Shown: piece after piece, positions 11,686 to 22,608 of the stretch | Numbering within the stretch: the stretch's first letter is position 1 | Layout of the letters: each line of letters opens with the position of its first letter | From: Cryptomeria japonica | Lineage: Eukaryota; Streptophyta; Pinopsida; Cupressales; Cupressaceae | Direction of reading: 5' to 3' | Assembly: GCF_030272615.1 (NCBI RefSeq) | Contig: NC_081406.1 | Coordinates: 476,124,900-476,188,899 of the forward strand | Length of the DNA stretch: 64,000 nucleotides | Program-made: the position numbers and the translations under genes | The notes under the pieces: generated by a model | The model's input: only the letters and a program-made list of their open reading frames with translations | Told to the model about the DNA's origin: nothing | Database searches by the model: none

Positions 11686-11876
11686 GTATTATTCTTCTCA
11701 ATCTGATTCAACTCTTCCATAGCTTTTATCCAATTCTCATCTTTACAAGCTTCAACAACATCTTTAGGTTCAATCTTGGAAATCAAACATATCTCTTTAG
11801 TAGCAATTCTTCTCCTAGTCATCACACATTTATTTTTATCACCAATAATCTGATTTTTTGAATGATTTAATCTCAC
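11646..11876 (-). pseudogene. Element B RT N-terminus fused to its C-terminal part (RT core deleted)
   Basis: The minus-strand frame reads LVPRPKDYTD, that is, the start of the RT domain, and then the sequence continues with QTDKG, which in element A lies about 600 bp downstream past the catalytic FVDD. The junction is at about 11654-11660 within a few bases. Everything between, including the YVDD active site, is absent. The element therefore became non-autonomous by internal deletion. Confidence 0.8.
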
Positions 11877-13088
11877 ATATCTCGAAGTCTTCTGATTATT
11901 TTGATTCTAAGGTTCTTGAAATTCTTCACTAGGAGCAGCAATATTTGGATTAACTGTCTCTACTGGATCATTCTACTTTAGGCTCTCAATATGCACTTGC
12001 TTTGAAATAACATTCAGGTCATCAAACTCAAATGTATATTTGCATGCTTTGATCTACTTTCCATGACATTCATCAACCTTCACATTTGCACTTTCCACTA
12101 TCTTTCCCAACCTCTTATTGTAACACTGGCAGGCCTTTCTCTTAGTAGAATAACCCAAGAATATTCTTTCATCACATCTTGAATCAAACTTTCCTTTATC
12201 CTCATCTCTTTTGAAATAACATTTGCTTCCAAAAATTCTGAAATATCTAACTGTAGGATTATGACCAAACCATAACTCATAAGGAGTCTTATCAGAATCA
12301 CCTTTTATATGGACCTAGTTGAATGTGTATACAACAGTTCTAACAACTTCTCTCCAAAAGGTCTTCAGAACATTCCCTTCAATCAACATAGTCATAGCAA
12401 CATCCAAAATAGTTATGTTCTTCCTTTCAACAACTCCATTTCATTAAGGGGTTCTAGGAGAATATAATTGTCTTCTAATTCCATGCTTTTCACAAAATAA
12501 ATAAAACTCACTAGACATGAACTCTCCTCCTTTGTCAGATCTCAAAATTTTTAGCTTCAATCCTATCTCTGTTTCCACCTTAGCTTTGAATATCTTGAAT
12601 TTCTTTAGTGCTTCTGATTTCTCCCTTAGAAAAGTAACCCATATCATTCTAGAATAGTCATCAATCAACAAAAACATGAAATATTTGTCACCCTACACAC
12701 TTCTCACTCTTGTAGGACCACACAAATCAATATTCACAAGATCTAGTAATCCATTAGATGTATACTGCTTACTCTTGAATGAAATTCTTGTTTGCTTTCC
12801 CAAGTGACAATTTTTACATACCGGATTAGAAGGTTTCACAATCTTAGGCAAATCTCTAGTAGCTTAAGTAGTACTTATCTTAATCATGTAGTCAAAACTA
12901 ACATGACACATCCTTCTATGCCACAACCAACTTTCATCTATCTGAGAAATAAAACAACTTTTCTCACCAATATTCAAATGAAAGATATTACTTTTAGTCT
13001 TAGTTCGTAATGCAATCTCTATACCAGAGGCATTCAGATTCTTGTGTTTACCATTCTTGAATTTCAAATCATATCCCTTATCAACCAT
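11877..13088 (-). pseudogene. Element B integrase relic
   Basis: Minus-strand phrases include ESWLWHRRMCHVSFDYM (13000-12900), then LIDDYSRMIWVTFLREKSEA and LRSDKGGEFMSSEF (12677-12480), giving the first and second catalytic Asp. SPRTP is followed by two stops where QQ is expected (about 12435-12450), then NGVVERKN with the Glu. The C-terminal part contains YELWFGHNPTVRYF and KCYFKRDEDKG, with short disabling changes. Confidence 0.82.
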
Positions 13089-14274
13089 CTATCTAACACT
13101 CAAAAGATTATGCTTCAAACCTTCAACATATAAGACATCATCAATATTATGCTTACCATCAAGAGAAATATAACCTCTACCATGAATTACACAAGCTTTA
13201 TCATCTCTAAATCTTACTATACCACCATCATACTTCTCCATATTCACAAATTTACTTTTATCACCTGTCATATGATGTGAACAACCGTTGTCAATTACCC
13301 ATTCATCTTTTTCTTCAATCTTTGTAGCCAAAGCTTTCTCCTCAACAATGCAGCTTATAGAATCCACTGGTACTCGATTACCTTCCTTGATAGCAATAAA
13401 TACAAATTCATCTTCTGAATTCCCATTCTCAGACTCTTCATCTGTCACACCTTGATTAGTAGCATAATAACATTTCTTCTGATATTTGTATTTCCGATTA
13501 GCCTTATAGGGCTTATCATACTTGTCATGCTTCTCTTATCTATCATGGTTATCAAATTTATCATGCTTATCATACTTTGACATTCTTTCAGGACACCTAG
13601 AATAAAAATGTCCTATCTTATTACAAGAGAAACATTTCAAGGGTAACTTCCCATCATACTTACTAGCTCCCTTGGGCAATCTCCAAGCAATAAGTGCTTC
13701 AAGCTCTTCCAACTCTCTTTCCTATTCTTCCATCTCTCTCATTTCTCTTTCATATCTAGAAACCCTAAATGAACTTTCTCTCCGATCATACTTCTGCTTC
13801 TTGGATACATAGGGTTTAAATGCAATCTCAAATTTACCATGAGATTCTCCAAATTCACTCAACTCAAAAGAAGCAAGTTTACCAACCAGCATGTCTCTTG
13901 TCACAGTGGTCATAGTCCAGATCTCATCAATAGCAACAACTTTAGGTTTGTAAGCAGGAGGCAAGGATCTCGACACTTTAACAACAATATCATCTTCTTC
14001 AAGAGTTCCACCGACACATCTGATGTTGATGACAAGTTCATTCACTTTAGCCATAAAGGATGATATGTTCTCATCTTCCCCCATCTTCAACATCTCATAC
14101 TTTCCTTTCAAACTTTGTAGTTTAGTAACTTTGACATGTCTATCTCCTTCATACAAGGTCTATAAATTTTCCCAGATCTCATGTGCAGTCTACTATTCCA
14201 TCACATTAGTAATCTCTGAATCAGTTAGGGCACTCAACAATGCTTCTTTAGCTCTTATGTTATGTTCAACATCC
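13089..14274 (-). pseudogene. Element B gag (C-terminal part) and protease
   Basis: On the minus strand gag runs from 14274 with ALLSALTDSEIT and MLVGKLASFELSEFGES, then the knuckle CFSCNKIGHFYSRC at about 13605-13650 (complete CX2CX4HX4C). The protease follows at 13448-13089 with WVIDNGCSHHMTG, which keeps the catalytic Asp (DNG instead of DSG), and LYVEGLKHNLLSVR. The gag segment open at 14156-13722 is 144 aa. Gag is cut at 14275 by element C; its first part is at 19783-20000. Confidence 0.83.
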
Positions 14275-14287
14275 TATTGGAATCAGG

Positions 14288-14319
14288 GATCACTGAGAAG
14301 GGGGGCTGAATTAGTGATC
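14288..14319 (-). promoter_or_regulatory. U5 stem-loop, element C 3' LTR
   Basis: GATCACTGA pairs with TTAGTGATC over nine positions, one of them G-T; the loop holds a run of six G. Confidence 0.7.
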
Positions 14320-14557
14320 TACCAGTTAGGAGATTTTCAAACTTATCTTTAAATCACTGGAAGCATACACATGAAATTGAAATGTATAAACATAAAACAA
14401 GCAACTACAAAATCATAACACCAGATTTTTGTGTGGAAACCCAAATGGGAAAAAACATGGTGGGATTTTAACCCACAAAATTATTCTACTATGGCCAATA
14501 GAAAAATAATATTATAATATGGGAATGCACAAGCATTTAGGCTCACTACCTAGAGAT

Positions 14558-15649
14558 TGTTGGCAGTTTTGATATTTATGTTGTGATTGTCATTGATGGA
14601 CACACACTTGCATTGAGATCTCCTTTATATGTATGAGTTTGAGCACAACCGGTATTTGTTCCAACCGGTATGTTGTATTATAGTCTTTAGACTATTGGTG
14701 TTTTGTAGAATGTGTTTCCCAGTCTGAAGTGGCATGTTGACCCCAAGCGGTACGAGGGATTAAAGCAGCATAACACATTTTTACCATTCTTCATTTTTGT
14801 CAAATTGGCAACCGACATTTTGTATGAACCGGTAATACTCTGTGATGAGTTACCATCCACCAATTGTTTGACGGTGCTGACACCTAAATGGTGCCTTTTT
14901 GTGTCGTGGTACCAAGTATGTCTAGGTTCATTGAACCTAGGAAATTGTAATGTAATCCTATTGGACCGACATGAAATCAGATTCCTTTATAAGGACATCA
15001 TGTCTAGGGTTTTAGGTTGTTGATGTGGAAATAGTGAAATTTTATGTTGTTGCTAGGGTTTAAGGTGCTTAAGGAGTTGGAGAGAATATGAATTTGTAGA
15101 AGACTAAAGTAATGCTAGAGTGCACTAGGAACAAGCTACCAAGGATCTAACCAAGCAGTCTGTGCTACTAGCTAGATCAAACACTTGTTGATTACTCACA
15201 TCTTTGACAAGTCTGTAGCCCTTAATCGGGTAGGCCCAAAAGCCTTTTGTAAATCCTCTAACAAGGTGGTTCACATCTGTGGATCTAAAATCCTCTAGCA
15301 AGGTAGTATTTAATTGGACTTATCTCCTAACAGAGATTGAGATTCCTAATAGGATTGGTTCTGGTAAAGAACATTGTAAGACCTTAACTGGTCTGGTTCC
15401 TATTCTACAGATAGTTACTTGTGAGTTCCATCTCACTGTGGTTTTTTCCATTTGGGTTTCCACGTCAAAATCTCATGTGTTATGGTGTTTGTGCTTCTAT
15501 GGGTGAATGCATTATTTTCTATTTGGTTTGCATGTGTGCTAACCGATTTGTCTACTAAACTATTTTACTGGTTTACTGTCAGTCTTGTAAAGTGTTTAAG
15601 TTCAAAACTTTTTGGCATACTAATTCACCCCCCCTCTTAGTATTCATCA
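14558..15649 (+). mobile_element. Solo LTR I
   Basis: Starts TGTTGGCAGTTTTG and ends AGTATTCATCA, 1,092 bp, with perfect target duplication GAGAT (14553-14557 and 15650-15654). It has no coding content. The C-rich loop hairpin (15617-15643) is close to the right end, which sets a plus orientation. A conserved TGTGGTTTTTTCCATTTGG block lies at about 15437-15456. Confidence 0.88.
15617..15643 (+). promoter_or_regulatory. U5 stem-loop, solo LTR I
   Basis: ATACTAA pairs perfectly with TTAGTAT; the loop is TTCACCCCCCCTC. Confidence 0.72.
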
Positions 15650-16331
15650 GAGATCACTGCTCAAATACCATAAGCGCTACAACCTCAAAAGGATCATTGC
15701 CTTACTGATTAGTTACAATGATGAATTACAACAAAATGAACTCCAAAATAACATCTACAATGCTTGGATGAGTTCTGGTTGAGTGCCAAATATATTGACT
15801 GGGTCACCTCTAATGATCTGCTCTATTCTACTCTGTTCACTGTCTCAGTCAGCTACTAGATTAAGAATGCATATGTGAAACTATGCCAAAATGGATTCTC
15901 GATCACCACTCGTTCGCATATAATCACACCACTCACCAAAAAGATCATCTACACCAAACTTATATATCGACAATCACAAAATAGATCATTTACCATGTCG
16001 GCCTGCTAGTGTAACGTGTAGTCACATGTTAGATTGACTGGATCACCAAAGATAAATGCGGATCACCAAAACAATAATAAAATGATGTTTCTATGTTATA
16101 TCAAACAACCCAAACATGATTCAATGCATCACAATCACCAGAAAGTTTCCAGACCCAAAACTGCTATGTTCTTCTTAAAACACTAGTTAACTAGCTACCG
16201 GTTGACATTCGCTTCCAGTTAAGAAGAATTAAGGCTACCAGATCAAATGTCCATGAAGAGTTTCCATAAATGACAAACCTAAACCAATAATAAACCATCA
16301 GAAGCCATCGAATGAGTGTCAATTTCCAACA

Positions 16332-16495
16332 ATATCCCCCTTTGGCATTAATGGCAACACTCATGAAAAATGGCTAAGTGTTGAGCACTGTACACCGGAT
16401 CAAAAGAATTTCTAAGGCTTCCCCTTAGACAAATAATTACACTCTTCTATACTATACATTTTTCACCATTTCTCTCCCCCTTTGATAGTAATGCC
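16332..16495 (-). promoter_or_regulatory. Element C polypurine tract pair
   Basis: The complement of a purine tract, ATCCCCCTTTGGCATTAATG, directly follows the 3' LTR. A second one, CTCTCCCCCTTTGATAGTAA, lies about 139 bp further on at 16472-16491. The spacing and motif equal those of element B. Confidence 0.68.
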
Positions 16496-17636
16496 AAAGA
16501 TGGGGTGCTTCCCAAAATTTATATACATAGATACTTTCTGGATATAATCTACAAATGCTTGAAGATGTCAGCAAAAATGGTCTTCAAGGATCCTAGGTGA
16601 GTATCCAACCCACTCTTCCAGTTATCCAAAATAGTAATAAATGTACTAAATAGAGTGGCATGAATCTCTACTTCCTTCTGACTAGATGACACAGGTTGTA
16701 CCATAGCCTTCATGCAATCTACCTTATTTCTTAGCATGGTGTCCAAGCGAGGGGCAATTAAGTTCTAGAGTTCACCTACTCTCCTCAAAATCCTATCCTT
16801 CTCCACATTAAGCCTTGATTTAGAACCAAAATTTGACCTTCCATACTATTGGTTGGAGCAACATTGGGATCAAAGGACTGGGAGATACTAGCAAGTTTTC
16901 CTTGGAAAATACTTATTTGCTTGTCTATATCTATAGTGAATTTAGGTAAAATTAGAAAAGACGTACACTTTTCCACCTTCTATCAAGGCATCTGAGTTAA
17001 CTTACAAACCTTTATTCAATCTCACCCTATCATCCTCAATCAACTTCCAGAATATATGCATCCTAACATCCTTAAATCTATCCAAAACTCCCTTAGTAGA
17101 AGACTTCTCTAAAGAATCAAAATTGGTATTTACACTATTAACCAATTGCAATAATTTACCATAGGGGCTAGCATTGGAATCTAACTATACATTCAGAGCC
17201 ACCTTCTGCAAAACATCTGCTAACATCAAAATGATATTCTTATCTTCTAACTCTGACTTCACAACATCTTGGCTAGCTTGAGCTTGAACAACAATTGTGA
17301 GCATGAGCTTTTCTACAGAAGACATCTGTCCAAGGTTCAGTGGACCATCAAGATTGATAGAGATTTGAGGTGGGGTCGTAGTAACCAGAGGAGTGACAAT
17401 TGTTGGATCAATTATTCCTTTGCCCTTGTTTGACTCTGTAACCTATTACCATGATTTTCATAGAGTCAGTTACCGGAGCACCAAATCTTCTCTGAAACTT
17501 TTAGATAACATCTGCACATATGATTTAAGCCTTATACAACCTTCCATAATCGATTGTAGATCACCAAAGAGGGAGTTCTTAGAATCTGCATGAAAAGTTC
17601 CCCCTAAGGCATAAAGCCCTAGTTACCAGATGAAGA
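16496..17636 (-). other. Element C 3' internal region, no recognised domain
   Basis: Minus-strand reading is quasi-coding, with two short open stretches (16976-16785, 63 aa; 16746-16549, 65 aa) separated by stops. They are hydrophilic with regular hydrophobic spacing and may be a decayed helical protein. I recognise no domain. The left breakpoint of the large tandem duplication (17575) lies here. Confidence 0.4.
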
Positions 17637-18254
17637 TCATGTACTGGATTCAAGTGTAGATCCATTGTCTACTTTAGATTCATCTTTTTTGACCCACATC
17701 TTCTCATGTTTATCTCTGATCTCTTCTACCTTTTCCTTTCCCTTCCCATTTGATTTTTTCTTGTCTATCGGATCACTATTCTTTCTTTTGCAGTACTTAG
17801 CAATGTGATCAGTTTTGTTGCATGAATGGAAAATAATATTTCTTTGCATATGTCTGAAGTTCATCTAATTTGGTCTCATTCTGCATTGGTTAGAGATATG
17901 TCCAAACATCCCACAAGCATAGAACCTCTTGTTTTGGAAGTTATTCATTATTGCTCTACACATATTTGACTTATGACTGAAGTTATTGCATATGAAACAC
18001 TGACCTATAAAGGTAGGAACATTATTCATGTTGTTCATTCCATTATTCATCTTACTTCTGCATTGATTCACTATTTGACTAAATTTATTGCAAGTAAAGA
18101 ACCTACCATTGAATTTATGAGCATTAGGTTGACTTATCGGAGGATTCTTGCTCTTCTTTTGATCAGGTTTTGCATTGCTTGGTCTAGATCCGGAGGATTA
18201 ATCTTTCTCAAATCTAAGTCCTTGCATGTCCTTTCCATGTCTCTGACTCTCTAG
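17637..18254 (-). pseudogene. Element C gag C-terminal part with four zinc-knuckle-like motifs
   Basis: The minus-strand frame shows ARLDEMLESQRHGKDMQGLR, which resembles the phrase preceding the knuckles in large plant Copia gag proteins. Then come FFTCNKFSQIVNQC, CFICNNFSHKSNMC, FYACGMFGHISNQC and FHSCNKTDHIAKYC. Only the second is a full CX2CX4HX4C; the other three have Phe at the first Cys position, and the first also has Gln for His. A lysine- and glutamate-rich tail follows. The frame is broken by a TAG after MRPN (17865) and by one near 18195. It would bind RNA in a live element. Confidence 0.7.
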
Positions 18255-18296
18255 CATCTCATCAAGCCTTGCTGAGCTATCTTTGAATTTGTCTTT

Positions 18297-18782
18297 TTAA
18301 TCATTAGAAGTAGCAATTTCATCTCTTAAGGTAGCAATTTCTCTTTCAAGTTCTTGACCATTATTCCTTGACTGTGTCAACTCAAGTTTCAACTGATTAT
18401 TTTCATAGGTAATCCTAAAGCATTCATCAACTCTTTCCTTCAATGATTCTACCAGATTTTCTTCATTTTTCTTACAGTCCTCAATCTCCTTAGTCAGTCT
18501 CATCACAATGGATTGCATCTCATTATTTAAGGCAACATTCTCTCTGTCAATCTTGTCACATTCATCATCTTTACCCTTATTTTCCATGATTTGATCTTCT
18601 TTCTCCTTCATCTTGTCCATCAATACCTTCCTCTTGTCTCTTGATGTGCTCACTTGATCCTTTAAGTCATTAATAAAATCATCAACAACATTCAGGTTTC
18701 TCTTCAAGGAACTGATCTCATTTCTTGTTGCATCAAGATCCTCAAGTGCCACACTGAGTTGTCTTTGAAAACCAAAATCCAT
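18297..18782 (-). CDS. Element C gag-like coiled-coil ORF
   Basis: The frame is open upstream to 18869, but that start lies in the LTR and the first 29 residues translate the primer binding site, so the first ATG of the internal region at 18780-18782 (MDFGFQRQLS) is the better start, giving about 161 aa. The protein is almost entirely charged helix with heptad-like spacing, such as LEDLDATRNEISSLKRNL and ELEREIATLRDEIATSND at the end. Known plant Copia gag proteins of the Sirevirus type have a similar coiled-coil segment before the zinc knuckles. The stop TAA at 18297-18299 separates it from the knuckle region. Confidence 0.6.
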   Translation of the reverse strand: MDFGFQRQLSVALEDLDATRNEISSLKRNLNVVDDFINDLKDQVSTSRDKRKVLMDKMKEKEDQIMENKGKDDECDKIDRENVALNNEMQSIVMRLTKEIEDCKKNEENLVESLKERVDECFRITYENNQLKLELTQSRNNGQELEREIATLRDEIATSND

Positions 18783-18836
18783 TGAGTTAATCTCCCGAAC
18801 CTTCCTCAAGTGGTTAACCTTCCTCAGAGGAACTAG

Positions 18837-18848
18837 GCTCTGATACCA
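18837..18848 (-). other. Element C primer binding site
   Basis: GCTCTGATACCA on the plus strand is the exact complement of TGGTATCAGAGC, the initiator tRNA-Met site. It lies 2 bp from the LTR start at 18851. Confidence 0.9.
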
Positions 18849-18850
18849 AT

Positions 18851-19777
18851 TGTTGGAATCAAGGATCACTAAGAGGGGGCTAAATCAGTAATCCACCGAT
18901 TAGCAGATTTTCAAACTTAACTTTAAACCAATGAAAGCATACACATGAAACTAAAATGCAGAAACATAAAAAAAGCAACCACATAATCATAAAACTAGAT
19001 TTTTACATGGAAACCCAAATGGGAAAAACCACGGTGGGATTTTAACCCACAATATTATTCTACTATGACTAGTAGCAAAACAATATTACAATATGGGGAA
19101 TGCACAAGCATTCGGGCTCACTGCCTAGAGCTCACTACTCAAATATAATAAGGGCTACAACCCCAGAAGGCTCACTGCCTTATTGATTAGTTACAATGAT
19201 GAATTAAAGAAAAATGAACTCCAAAATAGAATCTACAATTCTTGGATGAGTTTTGGTTGAGTGCCAAATATAATGACTAGGTCACCTCTGTTGATATGCT
19301 CTGTTCTACCTTGTTCATTGTCTTAGTCAGCTACCAGATCAAGAATGCACACATGAAACTGCACCAAAATGGATTCTTGATCACCACTCACTCACATACA
19401 ATCACACCACTCGCCATAAAGATCATTTACACCAAACTTATATACCGACAATCACAAAATAGATCATTTATCATGTCGGCTTGACCGGATCACCAAAAAA
19501 AATGTGGATCACCAAAACAATAATAAAATGATGTTTCTATGTCATCTCAAACAACCCAAACATGATTCAAAGCACCACCATCACCAAAAAGATTCCAGAC
19601 CCAAAACTACTATGTTCTTCCTAAAACACTAGTTAATTAGCTACCAATTGACATTTGCTTCCTGTTAAGAAGAATTAAGGCTACTAGATCAAATCTCTAT
19701 GAAGAGTTGCCATCAGTGACAATCTTAAACCAATAATAAACCATCAGAAGCCACCGAACGAGTGTCAATTGCCAACA
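18851..19777 (-). repeat. 5' LTR of element C
   Basis: 927 bp, starting TGTTGGAATC and ending TTGCCAACA, so the termini form the inverted repeat TGTTGG/CCAACA. A minus-strand TATATAAG at 19438-19445 is a plausible promoter for transcription towards lower coordinates. Stem-loop at 18864-18893. This LTR is duplicated at 42440-43366. Confidence 0.9.
18864..18893 (-). promoter_or_regulatory. U5 stem-loop, element C 5' LTR
   Basis: GATCACTAA and TCAGTAATC pair imperfectly (two unpaired positions) around a G-rich loop. Confidence 0.55.
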
Positions 19778-19782
19778 CATCC

Positions 19783-20008
19783 TTGATCTCATTTTCTGTA
19801 ACATGACCATTCTGAGGAACATTGTAGGCATTCTTTGTAATCTTCCAATATCATCTCCAAAACACTTCAAGTGACACTCCATCTGGTCCTTCCATACAAT
19901 GTAATTTCTTCCACCAAATCCCAGATTCTCTTTCATGAAAACATAGGTTTTCATCCCGGATTTCCTCAAGCGGTCAAGATTCTTCCAGAGGATCTATCTC
20001 TAATACCA
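19783..20008 (-). pseudogene. Element B gag N-terminus and primer binding site
   Basis: The minus strand begins with the primer binding site TGGTATTAGAGAT (20008-19996) and then shows ENLGFGGRNYIVWKDQMECH, the usual Copia gag start (GxNYxxWKxxME). It continues to the insertion point of element C, after which the frame resumes at 14274. The duplicated CATCC marks the cut. Confidence 0.8.
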
Positions 20009-20010
20009 AT

Positions 20011-21338
20011 TGTTGGCAACAACAATGAAGGAAAACTGAGAGGGGGGGTGAGCCAGTTTTCACCAGATCTCACAATTTAAGAACAACTTCATATTAGATC
20101 AATTGCAGCAAGAACAAAGATAAGCATAATGACAACAACACACATAACACCAATATTTTGACGTGGAAAGCCAAGTTAAGGGAAAAACCATGGTGGGAAC
20201 CTACCCACAATAAAATGATACTCTACAGTAGTATGTGAAAATATTACAATAGGGAATGCACATGCATTCAGGCACACTACCTAGAGCTCACTTCTCAAAA
20301 ACAAGAAGTGCTACAACCCTGAGGAAGGCTCACTACCTTACAAAGATCAGACAACAATCTAGATTACATGAACTGAAAGAATAACATCATCTAATGCATG
20401 ATGTCAGTTCTGGTAAGCATATTTGTCTACTCTACAACACTCTCTTCTCTACACTTCTCACCAAAAGATGAATTCATATGTTTACACATACACCACTCTC
20501 TGATAATAAAAAATAATGCCGATATCCAAATTACATGAATATGACACCTATTTATACAAATCGTCAACCTTGATTACAAGGTCGGCTCAATCCTTAAGAC
20601 CTAATTACAAAATTACATCACACGATACATAGATCAACCACCAAACCAATAGAATACCATGATAACATAGCATAGACCCAAATCGAATCCACAAACATGC
20701 AACACCACTAGAAATCTCACCAAGATCATCCACAACATGCTACACCACTGAAAATGTCGCACAACATGAAGAAAATCTCTGGACCCATAATATCTTCAAT
20801 AATGTGCACAATGATCAATGTGGACCAACAAAAAAAATAGGACATAATTAGGAAACACCAAAAACCATGTTAGAGCTATCTGCAATAGCTACACCAACAC
20901 TTCTTAATCAAATCTTCATCGATCAACACATTGATACTGAAGAACACTCAATAATAGCAACTGGGACTAGAAAGATAACTTGCAGAGTACCAAATCACAA
21001 ACCATCTAAATTGAAGATACACATGAACATCCCAATCACTCTCCCAAATTTGCAATTCAAGATATAATCATTCTGGAGCACAACAGATCAAATACTAGAA
21101 CACTGCAATATATAACACTGAAAAACCAATCCTCGTACCAAGATCCATAACTCGATCAAATCACCACATAGCATCATGAAACCAACATTGAATCAACTAG
21201 AGAGACTTCATTACTGAATTCACAAATCCTCAAATGATTTGTTTATACAGATTAACTCTTTGTAACATCGAAACATAGGAACATAGGAATGTTGACATCA
21301 ATGACAATAACATATCCTAGTAGCAACAATATCCAACA
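20011..21338 (-). repeat. 5' LTR of element B
   Basis: 1,328 bp, TGTTGGCAACAACAATG to AATATCCAACA. A minus-strand TATAAATAGG at about 20548-20557 is a credible TATA box. The stem-loop is at 20032-20060. It lies inside the duplicated block and recurs at 43600-44927. Confidence 0.88.
20032..20060 (-). promoter_or_regulatory. U5 stem-loop, element B 5' LTR
   Basis: AAAACTG pairs perfectly with CAGTTTT; the loop has seven G. Confidence 0.68.
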
Positions 21339-21394
21339 AATAGAACTGTTGGAATATTATTGAAGGAAATCATGTAGAAGACTGATGAAGAAGT

Positions 21395-22608
21395 TGTAAA
21401 GCAGAAAAATTGACCCCTAGTCGTTCTCCCCTCCCCAACCCCAAGGAGAGAGAAGGGAGAGTCACTAGGGTTGATGGTTTTCACTTATGAGAGACTTTAA
21501 ATTCAAAAGAGGGGTTGAAACCCACAAGATCCAATCCCACGCAATGCAAGATTGGATTCTATATGAGTTTCAAGGGTTGTGATAGCAAGGATACCCTCTT
21601 TTGTAAAGAATGTAGATAGAAAGATTGAACTAGGAATGCATGTAAAGTAGGAAAGATTTGCTTATAAATAGAGATAGGGATATGGGATGAAGCTGCAGAC
21701 CTGGAATTAGCAATAAAATGTCGAGACGGTGCTGTTCTGCAAATTTGAGCGAAAGTTGACGGGACGATGGTGCCCGGCGTGCACACGGTCCTCCGAAAAA
21801 TCCGCGAAATGAAGGTGGATCTGTTCATCTCTGCACAAGGATTCCAGATCTTCAATTACAGCCGTGTACTTGCAACCTACACATAGAAAAGAGAGGATGA
21901 TTGGGGGGTTAGGGATGAGGGGTTTGCCTTTAGGTCAAACCCCGGTTTTGGAATTAACCAAGAAATGAGAATGCTGTAAATGTAAATGTTTGTAATGTAA
22001 ACAAGTACTGATACCTTGTTGTAAGAATGTTTGTATTCTTACATGCGAAGGTGTAATGTATGTAGTATGTTGTATGTTGTATGTGATCTCCTCTTCAATG
22101 GTTGAATCCTTGTCTTGAATGCAACACTTAGCCTTGAATGGAGACTTAGAATGCTCAATTGCTTGAAGGAAATGCTTGATGTTTGAATATCCCTTCCACG
22201 TCTTGTACACATATGTCCTTCCTCCTCAAAATGGGAGAGGAAATGTAGTTTATATACTTGTGAATTAGGGTTGAAAGACTGATTTTCCTGACCTTAGGCC
22301 GACCAGGAAATACTATTTTCCAATTTGCAAACTTAAAGACCTGAAGCCCCAAAAGAGACCGGGCCCAAAATAGGGCCAGGGACCAGGGCGCTAGGCACCC
22401 TAGTCCTAAAGGACCAGGGCACTGGGCACCATGGTCCCACCTCCAGGGACAGCAGGGTGCAAGGAGGATCAGGCCAGGGTGCTAAAAAATGTAGTTTTTG
22501 ATGTCATGAACAAGTTTTGGGGTCTTCATTCAGGTTCGGTGTTGCATCGCCATCATGAAGACCTAAATGCGGTCGAAATTGCAAGTGTCACAATTTTAGG
22601 ACGCTACA
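21395..22608 (-). repeat. 3' LTR of element D
   Basis: 1,214 bp, TGTAAAGCAG to GGACGCTACA. Homologous to 27971-29233 with substitutions and two copy-number differences: it has two units of a 30-bp GC-rich repeat (about 22379-22442) where the partner has three, and lacks a short TTGAATGC expansion. It also carries the GTGCAC hairpin at about 21758-21792. Confidence 0.9.

Larger units (their letters stand above)
14275..16331 (-). repeat. 3' LTR of element C, interrupted by solo LTR I
   Basis: Homologous to the 5' LTR at 18851-19777, starting TATTGGAATCAGGG (TG changed to TA) and ending GTCAATTTCCAACA. The match breaks at 14557 and resumes at 15655, where the solo LTR plus one duplicate is removed. 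Net length is about 960 bp against 927 bp for the partner. Confidence 0.87.
14275..19777 (-). mobile_element. Element C: non-autonomous gag-only Copia derivative
   Basis: LTRs at 14275-16331 (interrupted) and 18851-19777 enclose about 2.5 kb. The target duplication CATCC is perfect (14270-14274 and 19778-19782). On the minus strand the order is 5' LTR, primer binding site (18848-18837), coiled-coil ORF, four zinc-knuckle-like motifs, noncoding-looking tail and polypurine tract. No protease, integrase, RT or RNase H phrase is present. The arrangement fits a gag-only element that depends on partner enzymes. It lies in gag of element B in the same orientation. Confidence 0.85.
911..21338 (-). 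mobile_element. Element B: old Ty1/Copia retrotransposon, split by two insertions
   Basis: Two homologous LTRs (911-2221 and 20011-21338) bracket a minus-strand gag-pol relic. Reading on the minus strand, the order is 5' LTR, primer binding site, start of gag (20000-19783), rest of gag, protease, integrase, RT remnant and RNase H (14274-10831), then 3' UTR (10830-10732 continued at 2461-2222) and 3' LTR. Element C interrupts gag and element A interrupts the 3' UTR. Without the insertions the internal part is about 4.0 kb, which is short for Copia because the RT core is missing. The left flank reads AATCT and the right flank AATAG, so no clean 5-bp target duplication is left. Duplicated polypurine tracts fit the Sirevirus branch of Copia, but this lineage call is inference. 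Confidence 0.85.
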
